Below are positions 46,989-60,110 of a stretch of DNA of 64,000 nt, piece after piece. The stretch covers positions 32,408,814-32,472,813 of the forward strand of contig CM033392.1 of NCBI GenBank assembly GCA_019426215.1, given 5' to 3'. Below the pieces are notes generated by a model, which saw nothing but the letters and a program-made list of their open reading frames with translations, was not told where the DNA came from and did no database searches. Made by a program: the position numbers and the translations under genes. Source of the stretch: Buddleja alternifolia. Lineage: Eukaryota; Streptophyta; Magnoliopsida; Lamiales; Scrophulariaceae. Each line of letters opens with the position of its first letter. Position 1 is the first letter of the stretch.

Positions 46989-48605
46989 TGTTAGGTATAT
47001 GCCCTAGATGCCAATGAGGGCAAATAGATTGTATAGGGTATTCAATTATGTTGTACAAACTGCTAATTAACAAAGGCAATTCTTATTCGGTTCATGTAAA
47101 ACTTTGTGGCATCAATAAATATTGAACAAACAGTCCTTGTGTATCGAGGTTGACTCTTTCGCCCATTATGGAATAAAGATGTGGCATGGGGAGTCTTATT
47201 CCTGATCACTCAAAAGGGTTCGCAAGTCAAGGAATCTTGATTGGGCATTAAGATTCTACTTGTATGACGCTCTAACAAGGAGTGCCATACGAACACTATG
47301 GGATAGTGAGACTCGTGTCATGGATATATCAATGGAATTGATATATTTAAACACAGCTCGCAATAATCCGATCACATGGGTAACTCGGTGACTGTCAATG
47401 ATTGGATTACTGACCATAATAGTGTATGCGTGGGTCTTAGACCTGAGGGTTCATGATCAATGTGCTTGTGTTATTAAATCTGTTACTAGAGTAGTTAGGC
47501 CCAACTCACCCTTTGGTGGGGCCGACCTCGAAGTGCAATCTCAATGAGTCAAGTAGCAGTTGTTCAGTGATTGCCAAGATGTGATTCACTGTCTCGATAG
47601 TAAATGAGAAAATATCATGTGCAACCATATGCATATGAAATTATAAGTCTTTGGCCAAAGCAATGAAACTAACCCATGGGGGACATGGAGGGTAGTTTGG
47701 TAATTTCATCATGATATGATTACATGCATATTATCAAGTTTAGTGAGTTAGACATAAACCAAGACTCTCACTTGATCGGGATACGTCAGTGAAGGGCTTA
47801 TACTCATATGGTATTTATGGTCCAAAGGTTCGTAAATGATTCGTTCATTTCGTACTCAATTGGGTTATGATGTGAGTCCACGGGATTGCCTAGGTAACAC
47901 TCACATCCTAAAGAGACGAACATAAAGAGCCACGCCATAAGAAACGAATAGGATGTCTTTTTGTGTTAATCTTTTAGAAAGATATAATTAAAGGGACGCA
48001 TTGATTTATTTGTTAAATCAATGAATTAAATGTTTAATTTAATGTGATTAAATTTAATTTAATTGGAGAATTAAATAAATGGAATTAATTAATTATTTAA
48101 TATGTATTGAAATTTAAATAGGATTTAAATTAAATACATGTTAAAAGGTGGGCTAAGTTGAATGGGTCAACTTAAAGCCCACCCACGTCCATGTGGAGCC
48201 CTAGGGGGGCGGCCACTTAGGAGTCGTAAGTGACTCTGACTTGTTGGTTAAGTCAAGGAGTTATAAGATAACTCCAACACTTACAAGTCACAACATAACC
48301 CTAATTGCACAACACACAAAAAAAAGAACTAACTCTTCCCACTACCAAAAATTCGCCCAGCCCTCCACCACCATAGTCGAGGGTGTTTTTGGAGTTCTTT
48401 TGAAAGTTTGTTTCTCGTGCATCTTTAGAGACAGGAGCTCAAGAAGTTGTTGTTACGCGAAGAATTATTACGAAGTCGATAAGGCAAATATATTTCGTTT
48501 AGTTTTTGGAAATATTATAATTCATTAATCCTGTTAAAGTTATCCATGTCTAGGAATCCGAAAAATTTTATTCCACTATGTTTTTACTCCGATGGAATCC
48601 AAACA
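46989..48605 (+). mobile_element. Copia family A 3' LTR, 1617 bp
   Basis: It begins TGTTAGGTATATGCCC and ends with a decayed CCAAACA (CCTAACA in the sister copy). It is abutted on the right by inverted copia B gag, as at 25261. Confidence 0.9.
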
Positions 48606-50472
48606 GATCATTGTGGATATTGATGGTGGTATTTTCTTGGCGCTGGCTTAGGATGCACTTTGGGCACTTAACGCTTAGCGTTTGATTCACAGTGGTAAGG
48701 TTTCTCCATAGCTTTTTGAGAGTTTGGATAAACCTTTCTTTCTGAATCATTCATTTTTGTCCTTCCCTTGCTTGACTCAGCTTCGGCTTTCTCATTTAGC
48801 CTCGTACCATTGTCCTTTGGTTCAATAGGTGTTTGACTCTTTGAACCTTTCTCAACAAAGAACACCTACTTTCCTTTGTTGTTTGCCGTAACATTTGATT
48901 TGTTTGGTTTACCAAATTTATTACATCCTCAACCGGTCAAAATAATCTTATTACCTCAGTCATATTGTCTAGCTTTCTTGACGCTTTAGACAATGATGAG
49001 ACGAGCTGCTCTGATTTAGCAAGTCGAGCATCAGCTCCTCTCTTGACTATTATATCAAGATCACATTTCAATTGAATGATTTCAATCTCAAGTGATTGGT
49101 TCTTCTCAATGCATTGTTGCTGAACTTGCAACTCCGCTTTGAGCGTCACATTATCACCTCTGAGCGCTGATATGATATTAGAATGATTTTGATATAATTT
49201 GGTGGCATCTTGACAATCTTTATAATATTATTTGACTTTGTCAAGTAATTCTTCATAAGAGAAAGGATAAGTTAATTCAGTATTTACCTCAGATAGTGAG
49301 TCTGAAGACGCTTCATCATCTCTGGCCATGAGACAGATTAGCGCTGAATCATCCACTGTCTCATCATCGTCACTACTCTCTTCTGAAGACTCCAAATCTT
49401 CAGGTGCGGATGCTGGTTCTGATTCCGCTAGCAAACCTTGTTGACGAAGTTTGCTCCTGAACTGGTTTCTATCCAAGTAATCCTGTCTTGTGGGCTTGGA
49501 TACATTTGGATAAGGGCAATTTACTTGATAGTGCCCTGGTTTCTTGCTGTTATAACATAGATTAGTTTTCATCTTTTGTTCACTTGTTAACCTTGCTGTT
49601 TGTGGTTTTGAGACTACTGGCGCTGAGAGATTTTACGGAGAAGACGCTTGGTATTGATTTGGCGCTGAGGGAGAAGGGGCAGATTCTTGAGGCGCTTGAT
49701 ACTGTTGTTGTGCTGGAGAAGGCCCTTGATAGGAATTATGTCCTTGATGTTTAGGAGATTTACCTTTCTTTTCATATTTTACAAACTTTCTAAACCTATT
49801 TAGCTGCGCTAATTCCTCTTCATCACTTATATCTGATACTTTTCCCTTATTACCCGATTTACCCTTGACTAATGTTATTAGTGATTCAGACTCTATCACT
49901 GGACTGCTTACTACATCTACTAGGGAGACTTTTGAAAATTTTAACCACCATTTCGCGATTTTGCAAATTCATGCCTAAAGATGTTAGCTCCGTAACAAGA
50001 GCAGTAAATCATATATCCAATTTTTCTAGCGTCTCATCAGGCAACATTTTGAAACCATTAAACCTTTCCTTGGCAAATGGCAATCGAAAGCTTGTTTTCT
50101 TTAATTTGCGCTGACCCACCACATATTGTAGTCAACTTGTCCCATATTTCCTTAGTCGTAGAGCACAACTTCACCTTATTGAATAAGTTATCATTATCAC
50201 TGATGGCTGTGTATAGAGCGTTCCGACTAACATTATCCAAATTTGCTCTCACGCTCATCTGTAGACCACTCATGCTTTGGCTTTTCAACATAGCCGTCAG
50301 AGGTCTCTTTTGTGGCTCCAGGCGCTCTAGTGATGACCTTAAAGATATGAATCGGTTCATCTGAAATGATACCACACATTTCATCATCACAAGAACAAAG
50401 ATAAGTAAATGCTTTGACCTTTCATGAGTCATAGTTTGACTCGGTCAACTTAGGTACTTTAGCGAATGCCAT
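48606..50472 (-). pseudogene. Copia family B gag
   Basis: The start at 50472 (MAFAKVPKLTESNYDS) lies 67 bases after the PBS. The UBN2-type domain follows (ANLDNVSRNALYTAISDNDN, KEIWDKLTTICGGSAQIKEN), then the linker VKGKSGNKGKVSDISDEEEL, the PSPAQQQYQAPQ segment, a zinc knuckle at about 49520-49560, the acidic LESSEESSDDDE stretch and a coiled-coil tail (SEQLVSSLSKASRKLDNMTE). In the knuckle the second Cys is Ser (CYNSKKPGHYQVNC). Stops and frameshifts split the frame into at least five pieces. About 0.17 kb around 49920, including the segment after the UBN2 domain, is deleted compared with 26530-26690. Pol is absent. Confidence 0.85.
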
Positions 50473-50539
50473 GAAAGAAATTTTAAAAGGATCTAAACAA
50501 GCAATTATGCTTGAAAACTTTAAAATTTCAACTTCAACC

Positions 50540-50551
50540 GCTCTGATATCA
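50540..50551 (-). promoter_or_regulatory. PBS of copia B
   Basis: The minus strand reads TGATATCAGAGC, one mismatch from the Met-tRNA site, two bases from the LTR end. Confidence 0.85.
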
Positions 50552-50553
50552 CT

Positions 50554-51949
50554 TGTTGGTCCCAAGTGGCATAAAAAGGGTCTAAAAGGGGCAGGTTGAA
50601 CAGACCCTGAAAATCTTTTAGAATTTTTAGACATGTTTTAGAAAGATAACTTAGATAATAATTTTGAGTACTTGATCAAGATGGATCAGGCGCTCAAGAC
50701 TTGTATCAAGTTGACAATAATTTTTAGATTTGTACAAGTCTCTAAGTATGAGTAAATATTTAGAAAATGTTTAGTTGCTTTAGAGATTTAAAGTATGCTT
50801 TATGATGATGTAAGAAAATGATAATTAATAAAGCAATAAAAAACATCAAGTAATGAAGACACGGGAATTGTAAGGTTCATTGTGTTTATGTAATCCCAAC
50901 TGCGTCCTTCTACTCCTTTCCACACAGGAGGAATTCACTAAAATGAATTACAAAGTTTCACAAAGAATACTTCAACACAATAGCAAATGGTGAAGGCTTG
51001 ATCTCGAGTTCCCTAATCACAAAGATTTCAACTCGATTAAGATATGCTTCTGACAAGCTTGTCTCACACAGAAATACTGTTTTGTCTTCAACAACTTCGT
51101 CACACAGATTGAAGAGGTTGATGGGTTTTATCAAGGTTGGTTTGATTTGAAACACTTTTGGAATATCTCTTTAGAAATGATAGTTCTTCTATGAAGAGGT
51201 AAGAGATATTGGTTTGGCTGTGGAGATGTGTAAGCTCAAAGATATTTGGGCTATGGAGGTTTTGAGCTTTTTGGGACAGATTTAAAAGTGTAATTGTATA
51301 TCATGTTTTTGATAATAATTCTCTGTATTTAGGGTTGAGCTATGAGGATCTATTTATAGACTTTCTCAGGATTTGTCTGTCGGACACATGCAGGAGCATG
51401 TCTAACACGAGACGTGTGACTTAGTCTTTTTCTGACATCTCCGGAAATTCTGCAGCATAGAGTTAACTGGTAGCAGACCTATTTTGAGTTGACAACCAAT
51501 GGGGAAAGCTTATTCGTACATCAATAGTCCTTATCACATTTAATGCTCTTATCAAGCATTTAATGCATTTGAATTAAATGTCCGTTGAATGTTGCAATTA
51601 AGTGCTTATTGACTTCGAATTTAATTCAGGTGAAGACAGGCGCTTGTGGCATGCTCACTTAGAATGATTCTTGAGCGCTTGACAGTTGCTTAACGAATCT
51701 CTGATCTTCAAAGTCTTCAGACGCTGATATTCGATTTCATTTTGATAGACTTGCCTAGAATTCTATTCTAGCTCAAGCGCTAGATACTAGTCTAAAACTA
51801 TAAAGATTAAAAGCCTTTACAGAAAATTACAACTCGATAACTTTAAATGCTTAGACATATTAGAATAAAGACAAACTGACATATCTTTAGGGTCTAACAT
51901 AAAACCTATCTTGTCATCATCAAAACATCTAACATGTAATTTCCTAACA
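50554..51949 (-). mobile_element. Copia family B 5' LTR, 1396 bp
   Basis: On the minus strand it starts TGTTAGGAAATTACATG and ends CTTGGGACCAACA. This is the best-preserved of the three B LTRs. Confidence 0.88.
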
Positions 51950-52074
51950 AGGGTCTCCAAGAGCAAAACAAAGATATGTAAAGTCCATTAAAATGAAAAT
52001 TATTCAAGAAATCATGTCATTGTAGTCAAGTTAATCGATCTCCATATATCAATTAGAAGGCTAAACATTTTTTA
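51950..52074. other. Short flank between copia B and G LTR
   Basis: About 125 bp, repeated from 28687-28832. Nothing recognisable. Confidence 0.6.
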
Positions 52075-52088
52075 TATAAAGACTCGTA

Positions 52089-52120
<32 letters not shown>

Positions 52121-54792
52121 GATTTTCCCGGCTCCTAATTATATAGAGACTAAGGTAAGAGATATAATTATTGTCTGTAATTAGATTTCTTAATTTATTC
52201 GAGTCTAGCAATTCGTGCTGGACCCTAAACATTTTACTCTTTGGTCGTATAGCTAAAGTTATGCTCTAACTATATGTGAAATAGGCTAGTATTGTTTACA
52301 CATTATTCTATACTAGCTTGTGTGTGTAGAGTAATGTTAATTATTATATATTGTGGGTGTAAGTTCTAAATTCTTACATATATAGATAAATTTATATATC
52401 TATGTATAGGTGCACGACTCCCCCTTTCAAACGTGGCAAGTGAAGTGAAGACTTATGGCTCTTTTGTTGATTACGCTTAGACACACTCTTCACCTTCAAC
52501 CTCGCACAATCACCGCTTTGGATTTTGAAATAAATAACTCCCGTGTTTCTCTAAAAGACAAGAAGTTGAAGAAGGAAAATCTTGGAAAGGAAGGATCATC
52601 CTTTCTTGTTTCTCTTAGAAGGTATATAATACCTAATTTATATATAATGTATATATGTTTGAAGTTAATTATATGTTGCAATTATAGATGAATAACACCT
52701 TGAAGTATTGAAATTGAAAGTATTCTATCATATATGTGTTTTAATTAACTTAAATCGCATGACATCCAGTTTTCAGAATTTTCAGTTTCTGCAGTTGGAC
52801 TTTAAAGCTGTAATTAGGTGCATAAACATGAGAATTTGTTTATGTTAAATTTTCTAGATGAACTTGATTCTGTTTTGAACCTCTTTGCAAAATTTGATAA
52901 AGATTGGAGTCCTGTGGATTTTTTCAAAATTCTTTGAATGAAACTACCAAACTATTCAGCGGGTTTAAGAAAGTTTTTGTTTCAAGCTTTATTGTCGTAT
53001 TTAAAAAATTAATTTGTTTCGAAGCTTTCACCATACACTTATTTATATATTTAAAGGGTTTTATGAAAATTTGGGAATTTTTCCAAGGAACAGGAGATTT
53101 TATAAAACTGTTTGAAATTTGTCCTGTCTTGAAAACATTTACAAATGCAGCATGTGATCACAATCTTAAAAAAGCCAAATAGATTTGGAATTTATATGGC
53201 ATGCTCTTCGACTTGATTCATATGTTACTATAACAGTTTAGAGGAAAAATTGTACTTCGAGTATTTATGAGAATTTTCTTAGTGAGGTTGCATCGATAAG
53301 TAGCTTGAGGCTTGTTTAAACTAAAGTATCTATGCACCTAGTATATACATACAATAACTCACGAATTTTGGTTAGGTTATGAAGTATCATAGTTCGAGAA
53401 TATGACAGTGTATTTGAACAGCAGGATATATTCATGGTTCGGATGAGTCATGAGACTACAATGGCCAGTAGTAACTCTGAGGGTTCCTATTTCGTTCTTC
53501 TCACTTGACTTTGCTTTACCTACTTTCATATATCTCATTTGACTGCCTGGGCCTCGTTCTACGATTATCTTATCAGTATTTTTGGTGTTTAATTTCCCAT
53601 GATCGTTGATTCCTAAATATCCCGTTCGACTCAATATCTCATGATCCCCAATGATTATTCCTTTTGTGTCTACGGTATATGTCTTCCTCGAAATGGTATT
53701 TGGTCGAATCGGTAACAATTCTCTTAAGCCTTATCGTACCAATATCAAGTTCATATCTTTCGTCACTTGTTGAAACCATTGTACTTCTTGGCTCTACTCC
53801 ATCGGCTGAGAGAGCAAAGTGCTACGCACATGGGAGCCATCTCTTTAGGCTTCGGCACAAAATGGTAGATGGCAAGAGCAACCTCTTGAGCCTATAAGAG
53901 CCACCTCCAAAGTTCCAATGTCCGGAATCCGTTCGTGGTGTGTCTATTTCTTGATTTAAAACTTTGACTCTTAAAGATAAAGTGAAGGGAGCTAAGTGTT
54001 ATACGGGGCAAAGTGCAACGCGATGATGAGAACCACCTCTTGAGCCCGTAGGAGTCTCCGCTAGAGTCTCAACATCTATAGATCAGTGAAGGGAACTAAG
54101 TTCTATATGGGGCAAAGTGCTATGCAATGGTGGAAGCCACCCCTTGAGCCCATAGGAGCCACCTCCAGAGTCTCGACACTTGGAAACCATATGGTATATA
54201 TTGAAGGGTGTGAAGTCTCCTTCTGGTATGGGATAGTGAAGAGACGGAGAACAATCGTTTGACATTGGTTTTAAAATACATGAGTTTTATTCTTCGTTCT
54301 TACTTCATTTGGATACTCGATTGTTCGCCCTTCTGATATCTTGATTGATTCATTTACTTGCCGCTATATATGGTTGCTTCTATTATAATCTTTCGTTACA
54401 GATTTCAAAGATGTAAAGCAACCCGTTAACATACCTCACTGAGTCATTCGAACTCAACCCTCCTTCTTACTTCCCTTTTCAGATGAGCTTAGTATGTTTG
54501 ATGCAGAGGGAGAAATGAGGAGTAAAGGAAGCATTGGTTCGTTTCTGTTAGATTGAGTATATTTGGGATATAGATGTTTTATCTTGGAGAACTTTAATTA
54601 ATATAGTTGTTGTTGACTTGTGTAAGATTGATGAGAGTACATTGCTGGTTTAATTAGAATGTAAAAGTTTAGTTTTAGAAGATAAAGTATTCATATAGTT
54701 CTAACGCTTGGCGCAAGTTCGAGGAAGGGAAATCTCTCGGATCGACTAGCTTCGAGGTGTAGCAGTCACCTTCGTCATCGGTGGGCGCCACA
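52075..54792 (+). mobile_element. G-family gypsy LTR, plus strand, full length
   Basis: From the decayed start TATAAAGACTCG (then TTTTCCCGGCTCC) to the end GTGGGCGCCACA. (TA)n lies at about 52086-52120. It contains the tandem subrepeats at 53806-54184. The last 100 bases supply the empty sites for the MITE and, with 42500-42533, for the palindrome in the inverted copy. It is followed by 37 bp (54793-54829) containing a CTCCCCCAAACTT stretch, possibly the PPT of another gypsy element. Confidence 0.82.
53806..54184 (+). repeat. G LTR tandem subrepeats, three units
   Basis: Units at about 53806-53920, 53984-54075 and 54085-54184 share GGGGCAAAGTGC, CCTTGAGCC and AGGAGCCACCTC motifs. Confidence 0.8.
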
Positions 54793-54829
54793 TAAGCATA
54801 CAAACTCCCCCAAACTTGACCTAAAAGAG

Positions 54830-55654
54830 TGTTTGGAGTCCTATATCAGAATGCAGCGGAAATTTAAACATGCCGGATTCCTAAAGTCGAATCACTTTAT
54901 ACCGATGATGATTTTTCAGATTTCAAGAACTTTAATCATACAATCGAATTACCTTGCTTGAAGCATGATTCGGTTCTTGATCTACAATCTACAACAGCAA
55001 TCCCCGGGACTTCTGTCTCTAGAGCTTCACGCGAAGTAAGCTTGGAAATCTTCGGATTCCTCTCTCCTTGTGAAAGAGGGCTAGGCAGAGAAGATGAGGA
55101 GGGGTTTTCTTTTCCGTACGTGTTAGGCGGATGATGGAATAAATCAAGACCTAGGAGTTTGAGGATTAAATAAATCCTCAAACCTTAAGGCCCATAGTGG
55201 GTGCCTCTTAAGGCCCAAGTGGACAACCTAGATGGGCTAAGTTGGTCCAATGAACTCAGTCCATCTTTTAATTAATTAATCTAGTTTATATCCAATTAAA
55301 CACATAATTAATTTATTACAATTCTTTTAAATTCAAATAATCGATTAAATACTTGGATTATTGATTTAATCAATTATCATTTAATCTGATCAAACAATTA
55401 ATTAAATCAATTCGTCCTTTTATATAATTCGTCCATCTAATGACAAATTACCAAAATGCCCTTACAACGAATACATAAAGGTATCCCGCTTACTTCTTAT
55501 AGCGCGACTCTCTAGGTTCGTCTCAAATGGCAATGGAAGGATACCAAAGGATGTGGGTTTCACCTAACCAGTCCCGTGAACCCACATTGTAGCCCATTCG
55601 AGTACAAAATGATTGTGTAATTACGAACCTCTTGATCATAAATACCATATGAGT
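54830..55654 (-). mobile_element. Truncated copia LTR, subfamily A2
   Basis: It begins TGTTTGGAGTCC (complement of the LTR end) and is cut at ACCATATGAGT next to GGGCTGCC. It is the inverted twin of 1894-2717. Confidence 0.82.
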
Positions 55655-55967
55655 GGGCTGCCTAGGATTTTAAAGCATGCATTTTATGTCCGTATTTTAT
55701 ACAGGAAAGAAAAGTGAAAATGGAGTAAATAAAAGGAAGAGTAAGAATTATATTTCCTTGCTAATCTACGTTTTGGAAATACTTGATTTTAGTAAGTCAT
55801 TCTAATCTAGAAATCGGTACTTGACTGTATGAATTTTGTTACTTGCTTGCATAGCTAATTGTTGCTCCAAAAATATGTGAATAGACTTTTATTATAAAAT
55901 ATATTACGTGTTGTAGGACTTAAAGCATGCATCCTATATGTAGAAAAATATTTATGTTATGGGTGCA
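55655..55967. repeat. Unclassified segment linking A2 and K
   Basis: The inverted copy of 1580-1893; no coding or LTR feature. Confidence 0.6.
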
Positions 55968-56720
55968 CCTTGCAAACAACACAAAAAGGGGCAGAAATGG
56001 GCAAATAAAAGGATGAATGAGAAATGGGACTCAAGCAATCCTCCTTACTCCAACAAAAAGACACACTAAAGAGAGAAAATTCAGCAATTCCCGCGTAGAA
56101 ACCCAGCCCTGACAGTTTTGTCCTTTTCACGTTTTGAGATAGCAAATGACCTCCAAATTTAGTGTTCTTTAGCTCAAACTCTTCCTAAAAGGATAATCTA
56201 TAAAATTATAAAACCCAAATTTACTTAGAACTACCCAAAATTCCAGAAAAAACCCCGAACCAGAAGCTGTTGAAGATTATAAAACCCAAATTTACTTAAA
56301 ACTCCCAAACTAACCAAAGGTAAGAAGATGTTTGAAAATTTTAGTTTTTGGTTTTGATGTTGAAGGATGTATGTAAGGGACCAAATATCTTATTTTAATT
56401 ATGTTAAATTTGTTGTACTATCTTGATTATGTTTTGAAATTTTTTGCAAAATTTGGTAAAGATTGGAGTTCTGTGCATTTTTCTAAAATTTGTTGAATCA
56501 TGCGAATCTGGTTGGCATGATTTAAAATTGCTACGATTTTGGGCTTATTTGGTGAATCTAAAAATTTTTGTTTGCTCTAAAAATGTTACTGTAGGTAATA
56601 CACGTGTTAGGAAGTTTTCAAGAAACAAGGAATTTTATACAACATTTTGAAAATAGACTGGCTATCTTGAAAAATCAATCAGGACAACTATGTTTTGGAA
56701 ATTGCATCACTAATACAATG
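55968..56720 (+). mobile_element. K-family LTR, plus strand, truncated
   Basis: It matches 30680-31800 with internal deletions: the microsatellite is lost, and about 0.3 kb is missing near 56290. It ends at ATTGCATCACTAATACAATG, where minus-strand gypsy H gag begins. Confidence 0.7.
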
Positions 56721-57693
56721 ACATACACTAGCATGCATTCTGTGACAATGTTCACATTCCTTGACTAGCTACCCCGAGTCCCCATTATTGCATTTATTCT
56801 TCTTGGAACTCATACTATCTTCTCATATCATGAGGTTCTTCAGTCCTTTGCCTCTTTGTACCACCATTGTGTTGCTCGGTGTATTTCAAATCTCCTTCCA
56901 CCCTAAGAGCTCGTTCCAATAAATCCTTGTATTTAGTATCAAGATGAGAAGACACGCGATTCTGGATATCCCTCGTTAGTCCTTGATAAAATCTATTGGC
57001 TTTATTCTCCTCTGATTCTAGAAACGCAGGACAAAAATGACCTAACTCATTAAATTTGATTGCATAGTCTAATACAGTCATATTCCCTGTTTGTTTTAAG
57101 TTGAGGAATTCATTTTGCTTTGCAAGTCTGGTAGCACGAGGAAAGTATTGGCCAAAGAAAATTCTTTTAAACGTTTCCCATGCAATGGGTTCCCAATGTC
57201 AATAAATGCAGGTGTCACCGAATCCCACCAGTGTTTTAGCATTCCCTATCAATAGAGGCAACACCACATTTAATCTCACTTCCTCAGGATACTCCATTGC
57301 AACGAATGTCTCCTCGATGCCGTATATCCATTTTTCTGCAGCAAGTGGGTCAGCTCTACCATCAAAGTGTGGAGGATTAAGCCTCCTAAATCGTTCAAAA
57401 TATGACAGTTGAGTGTTCTGTCGTTGTGGCATTTGTTGTTGTTGTATCAAGTTAGCCACCACCTGACAAATTCCTGCTATGTCAGCTTAGGTGACTGGAG
57501 CACCAACATTTTGAGCATCCCTATTCATGTTCGGGGCTTGTCCAGCTGGATGTTCTTGTCCGTCAGGAACATCACATTCCACAAAGACCTCCTCTTGATT
57601 ATCGTTGTTGTTATTGACATCTCTTCTTAAACCACGACGATGATCTTAGCTCCAGCCTCGACCCCGACCTCTTCCTCTACCACCACGAGCCAT
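56721..57693 (-). pseudogene. Gypsy family H gag, N-terminal two thirds
   Basis: The ATG at 57693 opens a basic MARGGRGRGRGRG tail. A linker of Asn/Asp follows, then QQQQMPQ, and the Retrotrans_gag domain: LSYFERFRRLNPPHFDGRAD, AEKWIYGIEETFVAMEYPEE, VLPLLIGNAKTL, MTVLDYAIKFNELGHFCPAF, NRFYQGLTRDIQNRVSSHLD. It keeps one reading frame from the ATG to 56815, interrupted only by stops near 57646, 57487, 57199 and 56815, so it looks fairly young. The end is truncated just before the zinc knuckle region. Its PBS and 5' LTR lie directly upstream (57973-59515). The lineage looks chromovirus-like. Confidence 0.88.
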
Positions 57694-57972
57694 ATCTTAT
57701 ACTCTGACAAGATTAGGAACTGCAATTCCAAAGGCATAATTGAATCAAATTATTAATCTATAAAGCTTAAACTATTAGAATACTCTTTCAGATTCAAAGC
57801 GATGGAAACCAAATAACCATAATCTTTCAATGATTAAAAATAATCCTTCCACTAAATTCTTGTCTGTATATATCAAATAATAAATACTACTATTGTCTTA
57901 ACCCAAAATACGACTATTCATAACTATCTATACCCAAAATTTATCTTAAGCCCCTCAAAAGACCCAACCTAT
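57694..57972 (-). other. Leader between PBS and H gag
   Basis: 279 bases of non-coding leader sequence; no further signal seen. Confidence 0.6.
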
Positions 57973-57984
57973 GCTCTGATACCA
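57973..57984 (-). promoter_or_regulatory. tRNA-Met(i) primer-binding site of H
   Basis: TGGTATCAGAGC on the minus strand, three bases from the LTR end at 57988. Confidence 0.93.
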
Positions 57985-57987
57985 CTC

Positions 57988-59515
57988 TGTCACACCCTAA
58001 AATTTGACACGACTGGCCGTGCCATGACAACACTTTGTGACCCCACGAAGCCCTCAAAATTTATATCCATACAAGCATTCATCTCAAGATCTTAGCGGAA
58101 GCAATAAAATTTAAGTATTCTCAATGTTTTTCAAAGGTACAGAGCATCTAAAATCCCAAAAATAATCCAAAGAACTAAAACTACTGAGAATTAATTCATA
58201 ATAAATATCCAGAAACTATCGAGTAACAAGGTTGATTAAATCTCTAATATTAGTCCATCCACTCTAGCCTAGACACCCTTTAGCTTCCCAACTCCAACAA
58301 CACAAACTATGTATCTGAAAAATAAATATTAGCAAGGGGTGAGCTGCATACTCAATAAGTTGTTCTTGATACAACTCTACTGAATCAAGCGTAAGTTCCA
58401 AAGATAAAAATAATAGTACATGCAAACAAACTAATACCAGTGAACAAATTGATTTCCATGAAAACAAGTAGTCAAGCTATTATCAAATGCAAGACAAACA
58501 AACAATTTCAATTAGTTAGCTCACAGATAAACACTACGACCACTATTATAGCCCGTGGCACGGGATGTCGGCTAAATGGATATCCATGGTTAATACAAAA
58601 TTTCCAGCTGTACTTCTGTTGGTGGCCAAGACACAAATATTCGAAACTAGTTCCTAGCCAACAAAATCCCCGGAAGGGGCCCAAGACAAACGCAACTCAA
58701 TCTGAGAGCGTACAAAAATAAAAGTCTAAATCTCCATGTAATAAGAGCAATCAATATCAAAAGTTAGAATTTTTCTCATGCGAATTCCAAATCAAATAAT
58801 TTTCAGTAAGCGAATTCTTTCAAATCATAACAATACGTAACATAGGTTTTATCGTAACAAAAATAATAGTAGAAAAGTATCGAGAATCCCTTACCTCAAA
58901 AATTCCCAATACGTACGAGGATCTTTGACACTTCCAAAAACAATATTAATCTAATAGAAGAACAACAATGGTTCAACTAATCGCAGAGCAAAATAATTTA
59001 TTCTAAAACTAATACAAATACAATACTAATAATCTCTTCCCAAAATCCAAGTTCCACGTTAACTAGATTTTTGAAAACCCTTCCTTCTATCCTCTATCTC
59101 TATAGCAACATTTATCAGGAAAATAAAATCTTTATATGCCCCACTAGAGGAAACTTTGACTTGGATATTTTACCAATTAATGAAGTTTAAGCACTAACCT
59201 TGAAGTTGCTCTGTAAATTCCAACATTCTGCAACTTATCTTTCACCGCCGTCAGAAACTTTTCTTTTCCACATCAAGATTATTTTAATACACTATAGATA
59301 AATATATACTATAAAACCCTTAAGGAGTCTACTATTCTGATTAGATTGGATTTTAAGCCCACTAACTAACATATTAATATTTATAAATCCATACGGCGCT
59401 ATCCTAGTTGGTCTTTGATTATGGCCCAATCTACTTGACCTATTTGCCAATAGATACATGATCTATAACAACCACTTAAAATGAACTATTGTCATTAAAA
59501 ATATGTGGTGTGACA
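57988..59515 (-). mobile_element. Gypsy family H 5' LTR, 1528 bp
   Basis: On the minus strand it starts TGTCACACCACATATTT (59515) and ends TTTTAGGGTGTGACA (57988). The right 0.4 kb is repeated at 62482-62885. The flank on the right is another LTR tip. Confidence 0.88.
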
Positions 59516-59545
59516 CTTTTTCAGGGGTAGAATTGGGGCGTGACA
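59516..59545 (-). mobile_element. 30-bp tip of another LTR
   Basis: The minus strand reads TGTCACGCCCCAATTCTACC, an LTR-like terminus that H appears to have inserted into. It is too short to assign. Confidence 0.45.
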
Positions 59546-59622
59546 ATGAGTTTAAGCCCTTCACGTATCTCGATCGAGTGGGAATCATGGAATATATCAA
59601 ACTCACAGGACTCGAAGTCTGT
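59546..59622 (-). mobile_element. Fragment of copia LTR A2
   Basis: It matches the complement of about 10425-10505 (GATCGAGTG, GGAATATATCAAACTCACA). About 77 bp remain. Confidence 0.65.
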
Positions 59623-60110
59623 ATGCATGATTTTTATAAACATTTTATATTAAGTGTTGATGGGAATATGTTCAACGTTTAACATAAATCATTTTGATGA
59701 TACCACTGATACCTCTTATTGGTATACCCCTTTTTGTAAGATTTATGTTGACGATTGAATTTAAATTCTTTTTAAGTTTGAGCGTCCAACATATCATGCA
59801 CAAATAATATAAGTGTTGATGATTAATGCATATGAAAACAATTTTTGATCATTGACGCTTACATGTGTGTTCAAGTACAATTTTAAGGTTCCCCCTAAAT
59901 TTGATAACTTGTAACAACTTTTCAAAAAAAAAAAATTTAAGACATAAATAAAGTGAATTTCTCCTAAATTATATGTCTAATGAAAGTATGATGCTCTTTT
60001 ATGATTAAGTGTTTAAATTTAATCATACCTTATTCACTTTTTAAAGTGAGAAGACGTTGTTCGATGAACACTTTGTGAAGAGGTTTGAAATAAGATCTAA
60101 TCATAAGAAT
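59623..60110. other. AT-rich, unclassified
   Basis: About 490 bp with an A run near 59925-59936, no open frame with motifs and no repeat partner seen in the window. It may be the decayed continuation of copia B downstream of gag. Confidence 0.4.

Noticed and set aside
52075..54792. Being the 3' LTR of the gypsy element that starts at 39888
   Set aside because: The LTR starts are only about 75% alike by eye, and the same G LTR sits in the duplicated block elsewhere without that element.
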